NCBI GenBank assembly: GCA_945928865.1
Contig: CAMENZ010000006.1
Location: 42,922-106,921 of the forward strand
DNA from: an uncultured Clostridia bacterium
GTDB taxonomy: Bacteria; Bacillota; Clostridia; Peptostreptococcales; Anaerovoracaceae
Direction: 5' to 3'
Length of the DNA: 64,000 nt
A program made the position numbers and the translations under genes. How positions within the stretch are numbered: the stretch's first letter is position 1; every line of letters starts with the position of its first letter. The notes below the pieces were generated by a model, which was not told where the DNA came from, did not search any database, and saw only the letters and a list, made by a program, of their open reading frames with translations. Shown here piece after piece: positions 9,696 to 18,265 of this stretch.

Positions 9696-11102
9696 TTACA
9701 TAGTTATAAAACAGAATTTGAATACAAACAAAATTCCTACTATAGCTACCATAACATCTTTCTTTTCAAATTTACCTGTAAAAATAGTAATTAAAGTGTA
9801 AGCTATAGAGCCGATACCTATACCGTTTGCAATGGAATAAGTGAGGGGCATCATTATTAAGGTTAAAAATGCAGGAGCCGCAAATCTCATTTCGCTCATA
9901 TCTACATTTTTAAAGTTTCCTAACATTAAAACTCCTACATAAATTAATGCAGGGGCTGTAGCACAACTTGGTACTACACTTGCTAAAGGTGCCAGAAATA
10001 AACAAAGTATAAAGCATATAGAAGTTACTAAACTTGTTAAACCGGTTCTTCCCCCTACAGCAATTCCTGAAGCAGATTCTATGAAAGTAGTACAAGTTGA
10101 TGTTCCTAAAGCCGCACCTGTAACGGTCGCTATAGAGTCGCAAGTCATACACTGATTTAAGCTTTCCGGATCTCCGTTTGCATCCAACATTTCTGCCTGT
10201 GTAGCCGTTCCATATAAAGCCCCAATAGTATCAAACATATCTACCATACAAAAAGCTATTACATAGAGGATAACGCTAAAGGTTCCTCCGATAAAAGCAG
10301 GATTGAAGGTAAGGCTCCAAGCTTCTTTACTAAACACCGCAAATAAACCAACTTCCACAAAATCCTTAAAAGACTGACCTATCTGCCCCATATCAAAGGA
10401 CGGCGTAACACCTGAAATCACATAATATAGTGCTGTAGTAACAGCCATACCTATAAGTACATTCCCCTTAACCTTTAACTGATGAAGCACTATTATAATT
10501 ATAAATCCTAACAAAGCTAACAAAGCAGGAAGAATAGTAAGTATTCCGCCCTCTCCCTTAATAGCTCCATGAATATCTACAAACTGAGTTAAGGTATATT
10601 GATTGTCCTGAATAATCCCTACATTCTGAAAACCTATAAAGGCTATAAATAAACCTATACCCGCAGAAATAGAAGTCTTTAAACATTCCGGCATAGCCTT
10701 AGCTATGTACTGTCTAGCTCCTGTAACAGATAAAACTAAAAACAGTAATCCGGAAAGAAGTATTATCACCAAACCTGCCTTATAGCCGGCTACTGCATCT
10801 CCTCCGGATATGACCTGAGGTAATATAAAGCTCACAAAGAAAAATGAATTCAGCCCCATACCACAAGCCTGTGCAAAAGGCATATTAGCATATAATGCCA
10901 TCAAAAGAGTTCCTATAGTTGCAACTAAAATCGATCCTACATAAACTGCGTTCCAAACGCTAGTAAGTCCCTCTGTAAACCCTGTAACCTGATTAGGATT
11001 TACAAAGATAATATATGCCATAGCAAAAAAAGTAGTCAGTCCTGCAATTATTTCTGTTTTAACATTAGAGCCTCTCTTAGTTATTTCAAAAAATTTATCC
11101 AT
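9696..11102 (-). CDS. NCS2 family purine permease (guanine/hypoxanthine type)
   Basis: Multipass membrane transporter that takes up purine bases with a cation, of the AzgA/PbuG branch of the NCS2 family. Signatures are MDKFFEITKRGSN at the start, GLTTFFAMAYIIFVNP, and two substrate-site regions (QACGMGLNSFF and a second around TSTCTTFIESASGIAVGGRTG). The whole chain is hydrophobic with about 12-14 segments. The ATG at 11102 is chosen over an upstream TTG at 11129, giving 468 residues and a canonical N-terminus. Linked to the phosphoribosyltransferase downstream. No purine riboswitch was found in the short leader. Confidence 0.93.
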   Translation of the reverse strand: MDKFFEITKRGSNVKTEIIAGLTTFFAMAYIIFVNPNQVTGFTEGLTSVWNAVYVGSILVATIGTLLMALYANMPFAQACGMGLNSFFFVSFILPQVISGGDAVAGYKAGLVIILLSGLLFLVLSVTGARQYIAKAMPECLKTSISAGIGLFIAFIGFQNVGIIQDNQYTLTQFVDIHGAIKGEGGILTILPALLALLGFIIIIVLHQLKVKGNVLIGMAVTTALYYVISGVTPSFDMGQIGQSFKDFVEVGLFAVFSKEAWSLTFNPAFIGGTFSVILYVIAFCMVDMFDTIGALYGTATQAEMLDANGDPESLNQCMTCDSIATVTGAALGTSTCTTFIESASGIAVGGRTGLTSLVTSICFILCLFLAPLASVVPSCATAPALIYVGVLMLGNFKNVDMSEMRFAAPAFLTLIMMPLTYSIANGIGIGSIAYTLITIFTGKFEKKDVMVAIVGILFVFKFCFITM

Positions 11103-11182
11103 ATTAAATTGTCCTGTTAGTCCTTTCAATATAAAGTATTTATTCCAGCGAATTTCATGCTTTAATTTTAGATTTTGTCATA

Positions 11183-12091
11183 TTATAGCTTGTTTTTTTC
11201 CGGTAGATTAGAGATAATTACGGCTAAGAAAATTACTCCGCAACCGATCAATTCTCTAACAGACATAGATTCATGAAGCAGCATTGCTCCGAAAACTACT
11301 GCGAATACCGATTCCAAGCACATTAAAAGTGATGCCACTGTCGGTTCTGCATGTTTCTGAGCTACAATCTGTAAAGTGTAACCAATACCACAAGACAGAA
11401 CTCCTGCATATAAAATAGGAACTGTACAAGCTAAAATAGCATCTAATTTAGGCTCTTCAAATATGAACATACATATAATTCCAATAAGGCCTGATATTAA
11501 GAACTGAACACATGCCAATTTAACACCGTCAACCTTAGGTGCAAAGTAATCAACCACTAAAATATGCACAGAAAAAGCTGCTGCACATAAAAGCACCAAA
11601 GTATCTCCGGGAGAAAGACTAAAATTCTTATCTGTCATACATAAAAGATAAAGTCCTGCTGCTCCTAAAACAACACAGAGCCACATAATAGGTCTAACTC
11701 TTTTTCTAAGAAGTACACTTAAAATCGGTACAAATACCACATATAAAGTAGTAATAAACCCTGCTTTGCCTGCAGTTGTAAGCCCCACACCAAACTGTTG
11801 AAGGGTTGCAGCTACAAAGAGTACGGCTCCGCAGCAAAATCCGCCTATAAGAATAAGCTTGTTTTCTTTGCGTTTTTCTTCTCCCTGTATATCGCTCATT
11901 TCTCTTTGGTTTTTTCCTCTATTCATAAATAAAATTACAGGTATAAGTACTAAACCACCTATAAAAGTTCTAATTCCATTAAAGGTAAAACCTCCTACAT
12001 AGTCCATTCCACTTTTCTGAGCAACGAAGGCTGAACCCCATATCATCGCTGTAATCAAAAGAAGAATATTACTCTGCATTTTCTTACTCAT
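11183..12091 (-). CDS. DMT/EamA family transporter
   Basis: Ten-segment drug/metabolite-superfamily exporter made of two EamA repeats. The first starts at LLITAMIWGSAFVAQKSGMDY, the second around GDTLVLLCAAAFSVHILVVDYF. The substrate cannot be predicted. A charged loop (MNRGKNQREMSDIQGEEKRKENK) separates segments in the first half. The ATG at 12091 is preferred: GAGGAT lies five to six bases upstream and the protein begins MSKKMQSN directly before the first membrane segment. Longer starts to 12175 add an unlikely leader. Divergent from the cobalamin operon. Confidence 0.85.
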   Translation of the reverse strand: MSKKMQSNILLLITAMIWGSAFVAQKSGMDYVGGFTFNGIRTFIGGLVLIPVILFMNRGKNQREMSDIQGEEKRKENKLILIGGFCCGAVLFVAATLQQFGVGLTTAGKAGFITTLYVVFVPILSVLLRKRVRPIMWLCVVLGAAGLYLLCMTDKNFSLSPGDTLVLLCAAAFSVHILVVDYFAPKVDGVKLACVQFLISGLIGIICMFIFEEPKLDAILACTVPILYAGVLSCGIGYTLQIVAQKHAEPTVASLLMCLESVFAVVFGAMLLHESMSVRELIGCGVIFLAVIISNLPEKNKL

Positions 12092-12180
12092 AACTATCCT
12101 CATTTCTTGTCCAAAAAATACTTTTACTCCTAATTCTATCAAAAAACTTACAACTTTGCAAGATATAGCCTTCATAATAC

Positions 12181-12209
12181 TTTCAATTTTATTATAAATA
12201 TGATATTAT
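12181..12209 (+). promoter_or_regulatory. Promoter of the TIM-barrel/cobTUS operon
   Basis: TTTCAA (12181-12186), 17 bases, TATTAT (12204-12209), with the extended -10 TGA directly before it. The expected transcription start is within one or two bases of the ATG at 12216, so the first gene may be read from a leaderless transcript. Confidence 0.6.
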
Positions 12210-12215
12210 TATTCT

Positions 12216-13001
12216 ATGTGTGATAATTTACGAAACAGGCTCTATGTATGCAGTTTTTCTAATCATTTCATAGAAGCCATAAAAACTTATAACTTAGGTA
12301 TGGAAATAAACCATACCTGCATTTCAGAATGTTTAGATGAAGATTTGGAAACCAGATCTCATCTTCTAAAAGAGATTCAAAAAGATATAGACCTTTCCAT
12401 GCCTAAAAATCTTATTTTACATGGTCCATTTACGGAAATTTATCCTGCAGGAATAGATTATAGGGCCAGAGCCTTCGGTATGGAAAGATTGAATCAGGCT
12501 TATGAAGTCGCTACCCATTTTAATATAAACAGAATGGTAGTTCATACAGGTTGGATGCCTCAACTATATTTCAAAAGTTGGCAAGCAGAAAAAGGTGCTA
12601 TATTTTGGAAGAAATTTATGGAAGATAAGCCCAAAGACTTCAACATACTCATTGAAAATGTTCTGGAAGATGAGCCTTATATGCTAAGGGAAATGATGGA
12701 AATTATTTCAGACCCTAGAATTAAACTTTGCTTAGATGTAGGGCATGCTAATGCCACCACAGTTAAAGATTTAAAGGTTGAGAATTGGATAGAGGTACTG
12801 GCACCTTATATCGACCATTTCCATCTTCACAATAATGACGGTACCCGTGATGCCCATCACCCCTTTACTCTGGGAACTTTAAACTTTCATTCCATAATGG
12901 ATTGCATAGGCAGATTTTGCAATAACAAGGTCACCTTTACTATTGAATCCGGTGAATGTTTGCCTTGTCTTAAATGGCTACACGCCAATAAATATATTTA
13001 A
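12216..13001 (+). CDS. Sugar phosphate isomerase/epimerase-like TIM-barrel protein
   Basis: AP-endonuclease-2/xylose-isomerase-like TIM barrel of 261 residues. Metal-site residues typical of the fold are visible: HGPF, VHTGW, the Glu of IENVLED, LDVGHAN (Asp and His), FHLHNNDGTRDAHHP and a final TIESG. Members isomerise or epimerise sugars or cleave related bonds; the substrate here is unknown. It is the first gene of a run with cobT, cobU and cobS (25 bases to cobT), suggesting a role near alpha-ribazole or nucleotide-loop assembly, but this is inference. No ribosome site precedes the ATG. Confidence 0.75.
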   Translation: MCDNLRNRLYVCSFSNHFIEAIKTYNLGMEINHTCISECLDEDLETRSHLLKEIQKDIDLSMPKNLILHGPFTEIYPAGIDYRARAFGMERLNQAYEVATHFNINRMVVHTGWMPQLYFKSWQAEKGAIFWKKFMEDKPKDFNILIENVLEDEPYMLREMMEIISDPRIKLCLDVGHANATTVKDLKVENWIEVLAPYIDHFHLHNNDGTRDAHHPFTLGTLNFHSIMDCIGRFCNNKVTFTIESGECLPCLKWLHANKYI

Positions 13002-13026
13002 CCGATAATAACTTGGAGGACAACAG

Positions 13027-14160
13027 ATGAACAAACAATTAATGGAAATTTTAGATGAAATTGACCGTTTAGGAGATTTAGATCCTAAGGCTATGAAGGA
13101 AGCTTCCTTAAGACAGGAAATTTTAGCAAAACCCACAGGTGCTTTAGGGCTCTTAGAAGATATTTCAATTCAATTAGCCGGAATTACCGGTAAGGTTAAA
13201 AACAGTGTAAAGAAGCAAGCTATAACCATAATGTGTGCGGATAACGGCGTGGTAGATGAAGGTATTGCTTCCGCTCCACAATCGGTTACTTTAGCTCAAA
13301 CCATTAATTTTACCAGACATTTTACAGGTGTAAGTGCTATGGCTAAATATTTTGATATGGACCTCTTAGTTGTAGATACAGGTGTAAAAATGCCTATACC
13401 CGCTCATCTTTACAGTGCTGAAATGGCAAACAATAGCTTAGAACTTTCTAAGAAAATTGTAAATAGAAGAATTGCTAACGGAACTAAAAATTTAGCCAGA
13501 GAAAATGCTATGACAGAATCTGAAGCAATTCAAGGAATTACAATCGGCTTGGAAGCCGTAGCTGCTTTAAAAAAATGTAAATATGAAATCTTCGGAGTTG
13601 GAGAAATGGGTATAGGAAATACTACTACCAGCGCCTGTGTCCTTTCTGCTCTTACGGGAGCTAAGGCAGAAGATGTTGTAGGCAGAGGTGGCGGACTAAA
13701 CGACGAAGGTCTTGCTAAAAAACTTGCCATCGTTACAGATATGACCAAAGACCTGGATAAAGAAGATGTAATCGGTATTCTAACTAAAGTTGGCGGCTTT
13801 GATATTTGTGCAATGGTCGGTGCCTTCCTTGGAGCCGCTTATTATAAAATTCCTGTAGTTATAGACGGTTATATTTCCGCTGTTTCTGCTCTGGCTGCCT
13901 GCAAATTGGCGCCAAAGGCTATAAACTATATGTTCGGTTCACATCAATCTAAGGAACCGGGTTATTTAATAGCAATAGAAGCATTAGGTATAAAACCTTT
14001 CTTTAATTTAGGCATGAGATTAGGTGAAGGGTCCGGTTGCCCTATCAGCTTCAAAATCATTGAAACCGCCTGTGCTACCATGAATGGCATGGCAACCTTT
14101 GATGAGGGAGCTATAAATGCAGACTACTTAGAGGAAGGAAAGAAAGGAAACTTCTTTTAA
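13027..14160 (+). CDS. cobT: Nicotinate-nucleotide:dimethylbenzimidazole phosphoribosyltransferase
   Basis: Makes alpha-ribazole phosphate (or its adenine-type analogue) from nicotinate mononucleotide and the lower-ligand base, for the nucleotide loop of cobalamin. Family blocks are KPTGALGLLEDIS near the N-terminus, IMCADNGVVDEGIASAP, GEMGIGNTTTSACVLSA, GRGGGLNDEG, and the C-terminal LGMRLGEGSG containing the catalytic Glu. The 377 residues are slightly longer than average. GGAGG lies eight bases upstream. Its stop overlaps the cobU start by one base (TAATG), so translation is coupled. Confidence 0.96.
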   Translation: MNKQLMEILDEIDRLGDLDPKAMKEASLRQEILAKPTGALGLLEDISIQLAGITGKVKNSVKKQAITIMCADNGVVDEGIASAPQSVTLAQTINFTRHFTGVSAMAKYFDMDLLVVDTGVKMPIPAHLYSAEMANNSLELSKKIVNRRIANGTKNLARENAMTESEAIQGITIGLEAVAALKKCKYEIFGVGEMGIGNTTTSACVLSALTGAKAEDVVGRGGGLNDEGLAKKLAIVTDMTKDLDKEDVIGILTKVGGFDICAMVGAFLGAAYYKIPVVIDGYISAVSALAACKLAPKAINYMFGSHQSKEPGYLIAIEALGIKPFFNLGMRLGEGSGCPISFKIIETACATMNGMATFDEGAINADYLEEGKKGNFF

Positions 14161-14711
14161 TGAATATTTTTATCAGTGGCGGAGCTAAAAACGGAAAATC
14201 ATACTTTGCCCAAGAAAAAGCAAGAGATATGGCTTTAGAATATAAGGTTCCTCTTTATTATCTAGCTACTATGATACCCCACGACAAGGAGGACATTGCC
14301 AGAATAAAAAGGCATATAAAAGAGCGTGAAGGCTGGGGCTTTGACACCATAGAACAGGGTACTGATATTTTAACTTCCCTTCAAGGAGAAACCGCCTCCG
14401 GACAAAGAGTTGACCCTAAGGGAGTTTTCCTTCTGGACAGTGTTACCGCCTTATTAGCTAATGAAATGTTTAAGTCAAATGGGCAGGTTGATTTTGAAGC
14501 AGGCAATAGATTGGCAGAAGAATTAACAACCTTTGCAAAATCCACAGGAAACACCGTATTCGTATCCGACTACATTTACTCAGATGCAACAAAATTTGAT
14601 GATTTTACAGAAGATTATCGAAAAGCCTTAGCTTTCATAGATAGAAAACTGGCTGAAATTTGTGAACAAGTGGTAGAAGTATCCTTCGGTTTTAAAAATT
14701 TCTGGAAATAA
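14160..14711 (+). CDS. cobU: Adenosylcobinamide kinase/guanylyltransferase
   Basis: Bifunctional enzyme that phosphorylates adenosylcobinamide and transfers GMP to it, giving adenosylcobinamide-GDP for CobS. P-loop GGAKNGKS lies at residues 7-14, and the chain ends in the family style with VVEVSFGFKNFWK. The 183 residues match the family. The guanylylated histidine of classical CobU is probably in the RIKRHIKERE region (about 40-50). Its start overlaps the cobT stop. Confidence 0.92.
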   Translation: MNIFISGGAKNGKSYFAQEKARDMALEYKVPLYYLATMIPHDKEDIARIKRHIKEREGWGFDTIEQGTDILTSLQGETASGQRVDPKGVFLLDSVTALLANEMFKSNGQVDFEAGNRLAEELTTFAKSTGNTVFVSDYIYSDATKFDDFTEDYRKALAFIDRKLAEICEQVVEVSFGFKNFWK

Positions 14712-14734
14712 TAGATTTACGGGAGATTAATTAT

Positions 14735-15502
14735 ATGATTAAAAAATATTTAACGGCTTTTTCAATGACTTGGGGGAATTTTTGTACATTGCCTTGCCCT
14801 ATTAAACTATGGGATACAAAATGTCAAAGCCTCATGTTAGGTTGGCTCCCTACAGTGGGTGCCGCCATCGGCGGTATATGGGCTGCTTGCTACTATTTGC
14901 TTTTATATGTAAAAATCCCATTTTTCGCCTGTACGTTTTTAATGACTTTCATACCTTATTTCCTATGTGGATTTATGCACATGGATGGTTTTATGGACTG
15001 TTCTGATGCAATAATGTCACGCAAACCTTTAGAAGACAGACAAAGAATTCTAAAGGACAGTCATACAGGAGCCTTCGCTGTAATAAGCATAATCTTTATA
15101 ATTTTAGCCGCTTTTTCATTCATTATACAAGCTATACTCAGCAATGCAGACTTAATAAACTTTATTTTAATAGCTATAATATCTCGTTCAGTTTCAGCTT
15201 TAGCCGTTTTACTCAGCAAGCCGATTCAGGTAAGCCAATATGTAGAAATGCAAAGCACCACTAAGAAAGATGGTATATTCCTTCTTCTTATACAGCTAAT
15301 AGTTTATCTCGCCATATTGCTTTTCTTCGCAGAGTCCTTACTAAATAGTGCATTAGTAGGTTTAGCAACAGCTTTAGGAACCATTTTATTTATTACCTAT
15401 GGAAAAAAGCAACTAGGGGGAATGAACGGGGACATTGCCGGCTATGGTATAGTCTGGGGAGAAGTCATAGGATTATTTATCCTCATGTTTAAATTTTTCT
15501 AG
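14735..15502 (+). CDS. cobS: Adenosylcobinamide-GDP ribazoletransferase (cobalamin synthase)
   Basis: Integral membrane enzyme joining adenosylcobinamide-GDP to alpha-ribazole (phosphate), the last assembly step of B12. The chain has six or more hydrophobic segments and the acidic metal/GDP motif HMDGFMDCSDAIMSR followed by RQRILKDSHTGAFAV, both diagnostic. The first Asp box is less acidic than the textbook DGLADTADG version. 255 residues, last gene of the operon. No CobC phosphatase lies nearby, so phosphate removal must be done elsewhere. Confidence 0.93.
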   Translation: MIKKYLTAFSMTWGNFCTLPCPIKLWDTKCQSLMLGWLPTVGAAIGGIWAACYYLLLYVKIPFFACTFLMTFIPYFLCGFMHMDGFMDCSDAIMSRKPLEDRQRILKDSHTGAFAVISIIFIILAAFSFIIQAILSNADLINFILIAIISRSVSALAVLLSKPIQVSQYVEMQSTTKKDGIFLLLIQLIVYLAILLFFAESLLNSALVGLATALGTILFITYGKKQLGGMNGDIAGYGIVWGEVIGLFILMFKFF

Positions 15503-15526
15503 TATTAGATATTTACATAATAAAAA

Positions 15527-15568
15527 AGGACTTACGCCTAAATTTATAGCAGTTAGGCTGCAGTCCTT
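15527..15568. terminator. Terminator after cobS
   Basis: AAGGACTTACGCCTAA (15527-15542) pairs imperfectly with TTAGGCTGCAGTCCTT (15553-15568), followed by ATTTTAATTT. The stem has A/T-rich ends on both sides and could also serve the convergent histidine-kinase gene. Confidence 0.65.
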
Positions 15569-15707
15569 ATTTTAATTTATAGGCGTATAGTATAAAAAGT
15601 GTTGGAAAAATCTGTTAATAAAAGGAGTATACCATCATCGGCAAACTATATCAAAATTTTATATCTATATTTCAAATTATATTTTGCCGATAATTAAATT
15701 TGACTCA

Positions 15708-16928
15708 TTAAGACCTAAGCTTTATTGTAATTCTACTTCCAAAATCTTCCCTGCTAAGAACTTCTATCTCACCACCATGAGAATCAACAATCCACTTGGC
15801 TATAGATAAACCTAAACCGGTTCCCCCTTTAACCTCACTTCTACTATTTCCACCTCTATAAAAACGCTCAAATATATGGACAATTTCTGAAGAATTCATG
15901 CCTTTTCCTTCATCCTGTATGATGAGAATCGGAGTACCGTCTCCGTCTTTATCAGCCCCTATAATAATTGTGGATTTTTCAGTAGAATATTTTGCCGCAT
16001 TTTGCAAAAATATTCTCATTGCCTGCTTTAACATGGCAAAATCTCCGCTGACTACAATTTCTTTTTCTCCGGACTCTCTTAAAACATAGTTATGTTTCTC
16101 ATCTATCATAGCAGATTCTTCCAAAACAGAAACCGCCAAGTCCTTTAAATTGACAGGAGCAAACTGTAAAGTATTTTTGCCACTATCTCCTCTAGCTAAA
16201 AACAATAACTGTTCTACTAAGTTTTTCATATGCTCAGATTCATTTTTCAAAGCTTCTATGGATTCACTCAAAATCTGTTTGTCCTCTTTTCCCCATCTAT
16301 CCAAAAGATTAACATAACCCTGAATCACTGCTATAGGGGTTCTAAGTTCATGAGAAGCATCCGATATGAAACGCTCCTGCTGTCTACTATTTTCTCTAAC
16401 TCTGTCTAAAAGATTATTAATAGCAATCTCTAAACTCTGTAATTCCTTGTCTCCGGTAGACACCTTAGCATCCGGCGATTTTGGATTGAAGTCCTTCAAT
16501 GCACTCTCCATACGATAAAGTTTTTCAGGGGCGGATTTTGAATAATTATTTTTATTTTCATTTACTTTACGACTTAATTCTTCTGCATGGAGCGCCATAT
16601 CTTGCAAAGGCTTTAGGTTTCTGCGGACCGAACCTGCCGTAAAAAGCCCACCTATGAGAAAAACCACCTCAACTATTAAGATTATAAAAAAAGGTATTCT
16701 AAATTGTTCCCACATTAAGTGAAACCGATCTACAATTTCTCTGCCGCTTAAGGCATCTAAGCCTATAAAAGACCAATCTTGGGAAATTCCATATCCTATA
16801 ATAAATAAAATTATAGCGGTTAAATCCAATATAAAAAACTGAAACAGTTGACGATACCAAAACTCTAAAACTATTTTACTTGTAATAGATCCGGTATTCT
16901 TGTCCTTGATTTTATTCCTTGATGACAT
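15708..16928 (-). CDS. Sensor histidine kinase (OmpR-partner type)
   Basis: Membrane sensor kinase of 406 residues, pattern close to the ArlS/CssS group. Segments at about 30-48 and 80-100 bracket a short 30-residue extracellular loop. A HAMP-like linker with an inserted charged stretch (about 100-180) follows. The phosphorylated H193 is in SDASHELRTP, with N-box NAAKYS, DEGKGM and GGTGLGLSIAKWIV for ATP binding. Its start overlaps the response-regulator gene end by 17 bases. The short external loop suggests sensing in or at the membrane. Signal unknown. Confidence 0.93.
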   Translation of the reverse strand: MSSRNKIKDKNTGSITSKIVLEFWYRQLFQFFILDLTAIILFIIGYGISQDWSFIGLDALSGREIVDRFHLMWEQFRIPFFIILIVEVVFLIGGLFTAGSVRRNLKPLQDMALHAEELSRKVNENKNNYSKSAPEKLYRMESALKDFNPKSPDAKVSTGDKELQSLEIAINNLLDRVRENSRQQERFISDASHELRTPIAVIQGYVNLLDRWGKEDKQILSESIEALKNESEHMKNLVEQLLFLARGDSGKNTLQFAPVNLKDLAVSVLEESAMIDEKHNYVLRESGEKEIVVSGDFAMLKQAMRIFLQNAAKYSTEKSTIIIGADKDGDGTPILIIQDEGKGMNSSEIVHIFERFYRGGNSRSEVKGGTGLGLSIAKWIVDSHGGEIEVLSREDFGSRITIKLRS

Positions 16929-17589
16929 AACCTACACCTCTAACAGTCTGAATAAGCTCAATACCGTATTTATCATCAATTTTTCCTCTTATGTATCTTA
17001 CATATACATCGATTAAATTAGTTTCACCCAAGTAATCGTATCCACAAACTTTATTTAAAAGCTTTTCCCTATCCATTACTATGTTTTTATTTTCTAAAAG
17101 AGTATATAACAGCTCATATTCTCTGTGAGTCAGTTCTATATTTTCTTCCTTAAAACGAACTTCGTGGCGATTCACATCTAAAGTAACACCCTTCGCAGAT
17201 AGAATTTTTTGTTCCGGCATTTTTCCGGCTTTGCTCTTAAAAACAACTCTTATTCTAGCCAGTAACTCCTCTATGGCAAAGGGTTTCGTTATATAATCAT
17301 CTGCACCCGAATCTAAACCGAACACCTTATCCATCACCGCATCTCTTGCAGTAACCATAATTACCGGAATGTCAGATACCTTCCTCAATCTTCTTAAGAC
17401 TTCCAACCCGTTAAGTTCCGGCAAAATCACATCTAAAAGCACTAAATCATATTCTCCACTTTCTGCTAATTCTAAACCTTCCCTACCATTAAAAGCCTTA
17501 CCCACTTGGTAACCTTCGTGGATTAACTCCAGTTCTGTAAATCGTGCTATCTTCTCTTCATCTTCAATTAACAAAATCTTCTTCGCCAT
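16912..17589 (-). CDS. OmpR-family response regulator
   Basis: Receiver domain (1-115) with acidic pocket EDEE, phosphorylation site D53 (LLDVILPELNG), the conserved Thr of VTARDAV and Lys of TKPFAIEEL. The C-terminal winged helix (about 130-225) ends LIQTVRGVGYVIKE, typical of OmpR/PhoB DNA-binding regulators. The gene lies between the DUF4342 gene and its kinase, probably in one transcript. A GC-rich hairpin sits directly before its ribosome site. Confidence 0.95.
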   Translation of the reverse strand: MAKKILLIEDEEKIARFTELELIHEGYQVGKAFNGREGLELAESGEYDLVLLDVILPELNGLEVLRRLRKVSDIPVIMVTARDAVMDKVFGLDSGADDYITKPFAIEELLARIRVVFKSKAGKMPEQKILSAKGVTLDVNRHEVRFKEENIELTHREYELLYTLLENKNIVMDREKLLNKVCGYDYLGETNLIDVYVRYIRGKIDDKYGIELIQTVRGVGYVIKE

Positions 17590-17601
17590 ACCCTACCTCT
17601 A

Positions 17602-17620
17602 GGTCGGCTAACAGCCGACC
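17602..17620. other. Intercistronic hairpin before the response regulator gene
   Basis: GGTCGGCT (17602-17609) and AGCCGACC (17613-17620) form a perfect eight-pair GC-rich stem with a three-base loop, lying between the DUF4342 stop and the regulator's ribosome site. No T-run follows, so a processing/stability element or a weak attenuator is more likely than a terminator. Confidence 0.6.
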
Positions 17621-17626
17621 AAAACA

Positions 17627-18160
17627 TTAATCTTCTTTCTTAAACTCTTTTTTGAGATTTTCTGCCACCTCTGATGCCTTATTACAAGCTTCATTAATAT
17701 TTACAGACTTTTCTATTTCCCCCTTAAAGCTATAGCTGTATCCACAGAACAAGCCTATAATCATTAAAGGCACTGTAACCCAAAAGACAAACAATAATAA
17801 TGCTACCAATCCTAACACAGGAATAGTCACCTTATCTTCTCCGTTTTTAGAAACGATAAACATATTCTCCATGCCTTTAATCAACATTTTCTTTACCCAT
17901 TTAAAAAATCTATGGCTCTGACTCTGAAAAGACTCATTAGCAGATTTTTCATAATTTTGATTAGCTTGTCTTAGTTCCTCTGAAGCTTCTTCTCTAGTAG
18001 TATATACCCTTACTTCCGGCTCACGTATTTTTCCCTGACTTTCCAGATACACCAAAGCATCTAAAATATCTTCTCCACAGGCTTCCAACGCCTCCTTAGC
18101 CGCTTCATAACTTACACCGGTTTTTTCTCTAATCTTTTCTACTTTTTCTAATAATTCCAT
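17627..18160 (-). CDS. DUF4342 protein with UBA/TS-N-like N-terminus and membrane segment
   Basis: N-terminal 45 residues (VEKIREKTGVSYEAAKEALEACGEDILDALVYLE) resemble the UBA/TS-N fold seen in EF-Ts and nascent-polypeptide complexes, as in DUF4342 proteins. A charged linker follows, then a DUF4342 core with a strong membrane segment at about 117-143 (VLGLVALLLFVFWVTVPLMIIGLFCGY) and a lysine-rich tail. Function unknown. It lies upstream of and co-oriented with a response regulator and kinase, a recurring arrangement that hints at a membrane accessory or output of that system. Preceded by AAAGGAAG and a large inverted repeat. Confidence 0.78.
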   Translation of the reverse strand: MELLEKVEKIREKTGVSYEAAKEALEACGEDILDALVYLESQGKIREPEVRVYTTREEASEELRQANQNYEKSANESFQSQSHRFFKWVKKMLIKGMENMFIVSKNGEDKVTIPVLGLVALLLFVFWVTVPLMIIGLFCGYSYSFKGEIEKSVNINEACNKASEVAENLKKEFKKED

Positions 18161-18176
18161 TTTTTTCTTCCTTTCT

Positions 18177-18232
18177 TTTTACTGTTGATTTAGGCTGTCC
18201 GCCCTTGTTAAATCTAATATACAACAGTAAAA
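18177..18232. repeat. Inverted repeat in the leader/promoter of the DUF4342-TCS unit
   Basis: TTTTACTGTTG (18177-18187) and CAACAGTAAAA (18222-18232) are perfect inverted copies, with an inner GATTTA/TAAATC pair. It lies in the gap between the purine nucleoside phosphorylase gene and the DUF4342 gene. It could be a regulator-binding operator or a leader hairpin. Confidence 0.5.
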
Positions 18233-18265
18233 TTAAAGTAAAATGGTATAAACATTAAAATTAGA

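Noticed and set aside
9589..11182. Purine riboswitch for the permease/phosphoribosyltransferase genes
   Set aside because: The leaders are only about 80-100 bases and lack the conserved purine-riboswitch junction sequences.
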